Positions 18,468 to 21,000 of a stretch of 21,000 bases of DNA are shown here, in pieces. How positions within the stretch are numbered: the first letter of the stretch is position 1; the number at the start of each line of letters is the position of its first letter. Origin of the DNA: Chrysomallon squamiferum (taxonomy: Eukaryota > Mollusca > Gastropoda > Neomphalida > Peltospiridae); contig CM022670.1 of the NCBI GenBank assembly GCA_012295275.1, positions 30,598,438 to 30,619,437 of the forward strand, given 5' to 3'. The translations under genes were made by a program, and so were the position numbers. The notes beneath the pieces were generated by a model. It worked only from the letters and a program-made list of their open reading frames with translations, ran no database searches and was not told the DNA's origin.

Positions 18468-18542
<75 letters not shown>
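18468..18542 (+). repeat. (AG)37 microsatellite
   Basis: 75 bp of uninterrupted AG/GA, preceded by GATA-like units and a TA run at 18426-18437. This is the same dinucleotide class as the CT tracts at 4.2 and 13.7 kb but in opposite orientation. The minus-strand Leu-Ser frame 18378-18569 is its translation. Confidence 0.98.
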
Positions 18543-18545
<3 letters not shown>

Positions 18546-19009
18546 TTGAGGTGACCAGTAAGCAAACATTTGTAATTCATCCTATTACTATTTCAGAAAC
18601 AATTACTGAGTGCATCCTCAAAGATCACGTACGTTTGATCTCTTTCTACCACTCTGCATGATTGTACCATATTTCAGATATCTAGTTTCGTTGTTCGGAG
18701 AAAGCTTCCTGATAATTTGGCTTGTCATTGTTGTCGAATTATCAACGGTTAACAGTTCGGTCAACTATCACGACAATTATCGAACACACAAATGTCCATG
18801 GTAGTTTTAGCTGTACTCTGAGTAACGGTCGTCTAATCATTTTCTGACCATCTTCCTACGTTCCCATTCATATGGTAATAACGTTTGACAATTTGAGAAG
18901 AATATCAGCAACCCTTATGAAAAGGAGACGTCAAATGATTTAGTTACATCAGATTTCGGGCAACTCATTTACAATGCAAGTGGTGAAACAAAAAGAAACG
19001 AAAAGACAC
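18543..19009. other. non-coding stretch
   Basis: No gene recognised. The 64-codon plus frame at 18610-18804 has a hydrophobic centre (FLIIWLVIVV) that could be read as a membrane segment, but the rest is nondescript and the length and context suggest chance. Confidence 0.5.
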
Positions 19010-19025
19010 ACACACATACACACAG
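19010..19025 (+). repeat. short CA tract
   Basis: ACACACACATACACACA at the end of an A-rich stretch. Confidence 0.8.
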
Positions 19026-19294
19026 TAAAGAACATAATAATAATTAACAAAACAAAATAAATAATATTGCACAAAATGAACACAATATTTCACATATTCT
19101 AACAATAGCTATGTGTGGTATTTTTATAATCTATTTTTTTCTTTTTGTTTTCTTTTTTACAGTATGATGGTATATTGTCTTTCTCATTTACTGTATTATT
19201 ATTACAAACAAGGAAGGGATTTCAAATGATATGGACGGATTGTTTTGTTTATAATATGAAAATGACCCTCTGGCAAAAAGTAAATTACAGCTAT

Positions 19295-19412
19295 GGTAGC
19301 TGTATTAGTAGTAGTAGTGGTAGTTGTGCCATTAATAGCAGTAATAGTAATATAGTGGTGACGGTGTGATGATGGGGATGATGGCAGCATTAGTAGTAGC
19401 AAAATTATCAGT
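19295..19412 (+). repeat. degenerate AGT/GTA trinucleotide tract
   Basis: TAGTAGTAGTAGTGGTAGT and later TTAGTAGTAGC, with ATGATGGGGATGATGG between. The opposing Ser- and Thr-rich frames (19145-19369 and 19202-19402) are artefacts of this. Confidence 0.8.
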
Positions 19413-19943
19413 AGTACAATTATGGTATTAGAAATATCTACTTGTTTTCTTCAGTTTGGTCGACTGTTGTTGTTCATATTCTATCAATTTTCATTAACTG
19501 TTAACCCTGCATTATTTCACTTGTCTGACCACCATTCGCTTGTCAGAAGTAAGAAAAAATAAAAAAAGATCAAGTTTATTACGTTAGTTTTTATAGCCGA
19601 CTGAACCATTTTGAATTAGACAATGACAGCCACAGACTTTTTGTCGACATTTCCTATCAAGCATCCGAAGGTATAAAGCTCATTCTTGTCAGAGAGACGT
19701 GGAATACTCGCTACAAAGGACTGTCAAAATGGTTAGCTAATTAGTTTGATCGGTAATTTTTTACCTAAGCATTATGCACAACTCCAGTCAACATTCTGCA
19801 AAAGTCACGAAAGAAAGAGGAATTTTGTAATGCATGTTGTCATTACAATAAAAAAACCCAAAACAAATGACAACTGAATTGAAAAGGAAAAAAGAAGCAG
19901 AAAATAATTAGTTTTCAGCTTAGTAAGCATTTATATTTATTGA
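19413..19943. other. AT-rich non-coding stretch
   Basis: No gene, RNA or mobile element recognised. Confidence 0.55.
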
Positions 19944-19982
19944 ATGCAAAATAATTTTGTCTTATGCAAATAATTTTGTCTT
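19944..19982 (+). repeat. 20 bp tandem duplication
   Basis: ATGCAAAATAATTTTGTCTT (19944-19963) is followed immediately by the same sequence lacking one A (19964-19982). The second copy contains a perfect octamer ATGCAAAT. Confidence 0.9.
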
Positions 19983-20378
19983 AAAAATAATAAAAATGAA
20001 ATGTATGAAGCAGCGAAAGAGAAAGAGAAAAAAAATAGACACAAACCAAAAGCTACGGAACAAATAGATGAATATCGACACATATTCAACATTTCTCTAA
20101 AACAAACTATTCATTTTCTGTTGTATAAGACAAAAATAATGTTGTCTATGGAAACATTTTTGCTCGAACCATCATTTTAAATTGTTCACATATTCTACAT
20201 GAGAAGTTATATTTGATATCTCTATGAGAATTTGCACAGTTTAGAATCATAATAAGGAATGGGGAATTTAGATACATTAATATGTATTTTATGAATATCA
20301 TCATAAAACATGATGGAGTTTAAACGTCACGGATTTAAAATTTGTTTATGGGACATAGTATCAAAAAGATTTCATGTC
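19983..20378. other. AT-rich non-coding stretch
   Basis: Nothing recognised apart from gradual similarity to the tandem array that follows; the segment 20341-20378 may be one more decayed unit. Confidence 0.5.
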
Positions 20379-20661
20379 TAAATCTTAATATCGGACACTT
20401 AAATTCCAATACCTATAGATGCTATAGTCAGAAATGTATTGTATATCTAAAGGTATTAATGTCAGAACTTTAACATCTGTTTTAATATAAGTTTCGAAAT
20501 GAAAGCTCTGTAGCCTTACTATAGGTCTGAATGTCAGAGTTCTGAAATCTGACTAGGTCTTAATATCATAGCTTGGACATGTATATCATTAATGTAGGAA
20601 TCTATTCAGAGCTTTAAATTATAGCTACAGTTTTAATGAAACAGCCTTAAAATGTGACTAC
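20379..20661 (+). repeat. degenerate tandem array, period about 33-36 bp
   Basis: Recurring segments resemble GGTCTTAATGTCAGAGCTTT followed by roughly AAATCTGACTATA. The clearest are at 20451 (GGTATTAATGTCAGAACTTT), 20523 (GGTCTGAATGTCAGAGTTCT) and 20556 (GGTCTTAATATCATAGCTTG); weaker ones start near 20379, 20418, 20487, 20588 and 20629. Unit length varies from about 33 to 41. Divergence is high, so the array is old. Confidence 0.55.
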
Positions 20662-20940
20662 TACAGAAGTAAAGATAATTTAAAAAGTCCATCCAATGAA
20701 TAACTATTAAAATTTCTGTTATTTTCCATGTTGTCAAAGGTGCCAGAGCATTAGTACCTTCTACGATCGGTTAATGACTATTTGATTCACTTCATGTTAA
20801 ATTGACTGTACTTTTAATTTTGATGTTCATTCAGCAAGATTGATGGCTTGCATTTTAATAATAGTTTCTTTTGATTAGGATAAATGAGAAGAAATACTGA
20901 GTAAGAACATTAAACTGATAGGAAGGTATGCACATTTTTT
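20662..20940. other. AT-rich non-coding stretch
   Basis: Nothing recognised between the tandem array and the terminal microsatellite. Confidence 0.5.
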
Positions 20941-20953
20941 GTATGTATGTATG

Positions 20954-20987
<34 letters not shown>

Positions 20988-21000
20988 TGTATGTATGTAT
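20941..21000 (+). repeat. (TATG)n microsatellite, runs off the window
   Basis: TATG units with one TATATATG interruption near 20953. The true length is unknown because the window ends inside it. Confidence 0.97.

Overview
This 21 kb window looks like intergenic or deep intronic DNA from a large animal genome. It is AT-rich (roughly 70% by eye, not computed) and full of short tandem repeats: (CT)n, (TATG/CATA)n, (TTTA/TAAA)n, (ATT/AAT)n and (TG)n. It has no bacterial-style gene packing and no convincing spliced gene. The repeat spectrum and the transposon remnants would suit a mollusc, most likely a coleoid cephalopod such as an octopus. That is an inference from style; no gene identifies the species.

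Layout. Positions 1-5300 are AT-rich non-coding DNA with a doubtful LINE reverse-transcriptase scrap near 312-404, several short repeats and a 72 bp CT tract (4206-4277). Positions 5341-5579 hold the clearest feature: a 235 bp internally deleted DNA transposon with 27 bp perfect terminal inverted repeats, TA on both sides and, on the minus strand, the first 40 or so codons of a transposase helix-turn-helix domain (DUF4817-like). A (TTTTA)n/(TTTA)n block follows. Positions 5900-13690 are mostly unremarkable, apart from a 150 bp inverted-repeat unit (7112-7261), a CpG-rich patch with a duplicated CRE-like motif (10529-10612) and many microsatellites. An 82 bp CT tract running into a TG tract lies at 13697-13853. 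Positions 15779-16607 hold a second probable DNA transposon, about 0.8 kb, with 16 bp perfect (longer imperfect) inverted repeats and a flanking 10 bp direct repeat. Positions 17150-18542 carry TATG-rich DNA, a GC-richer patch, an (ATT)n/(AAT)n facing pair and a 75 bp GA tract. Positions 20379-20661 hold a worn tandem array of about 35 bp units, and the window ends inside a (TATG)n tract.

No intact protein-coding gene, rRNA, tRNA, CRISPR array or multi-gene system can be supported. The longer open frames are translations of microsatellites or chance AT-rich frames. The elements show no sign of working together; each transposon remnant is non-autonomous and would have depended on a transposase encoded elsewhere. 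I did not find a new biological system here. The best leads are the two non-autonomous transposons, the inverted-repeat unit, the CpG/CRE patch and the worn 35 bp array.
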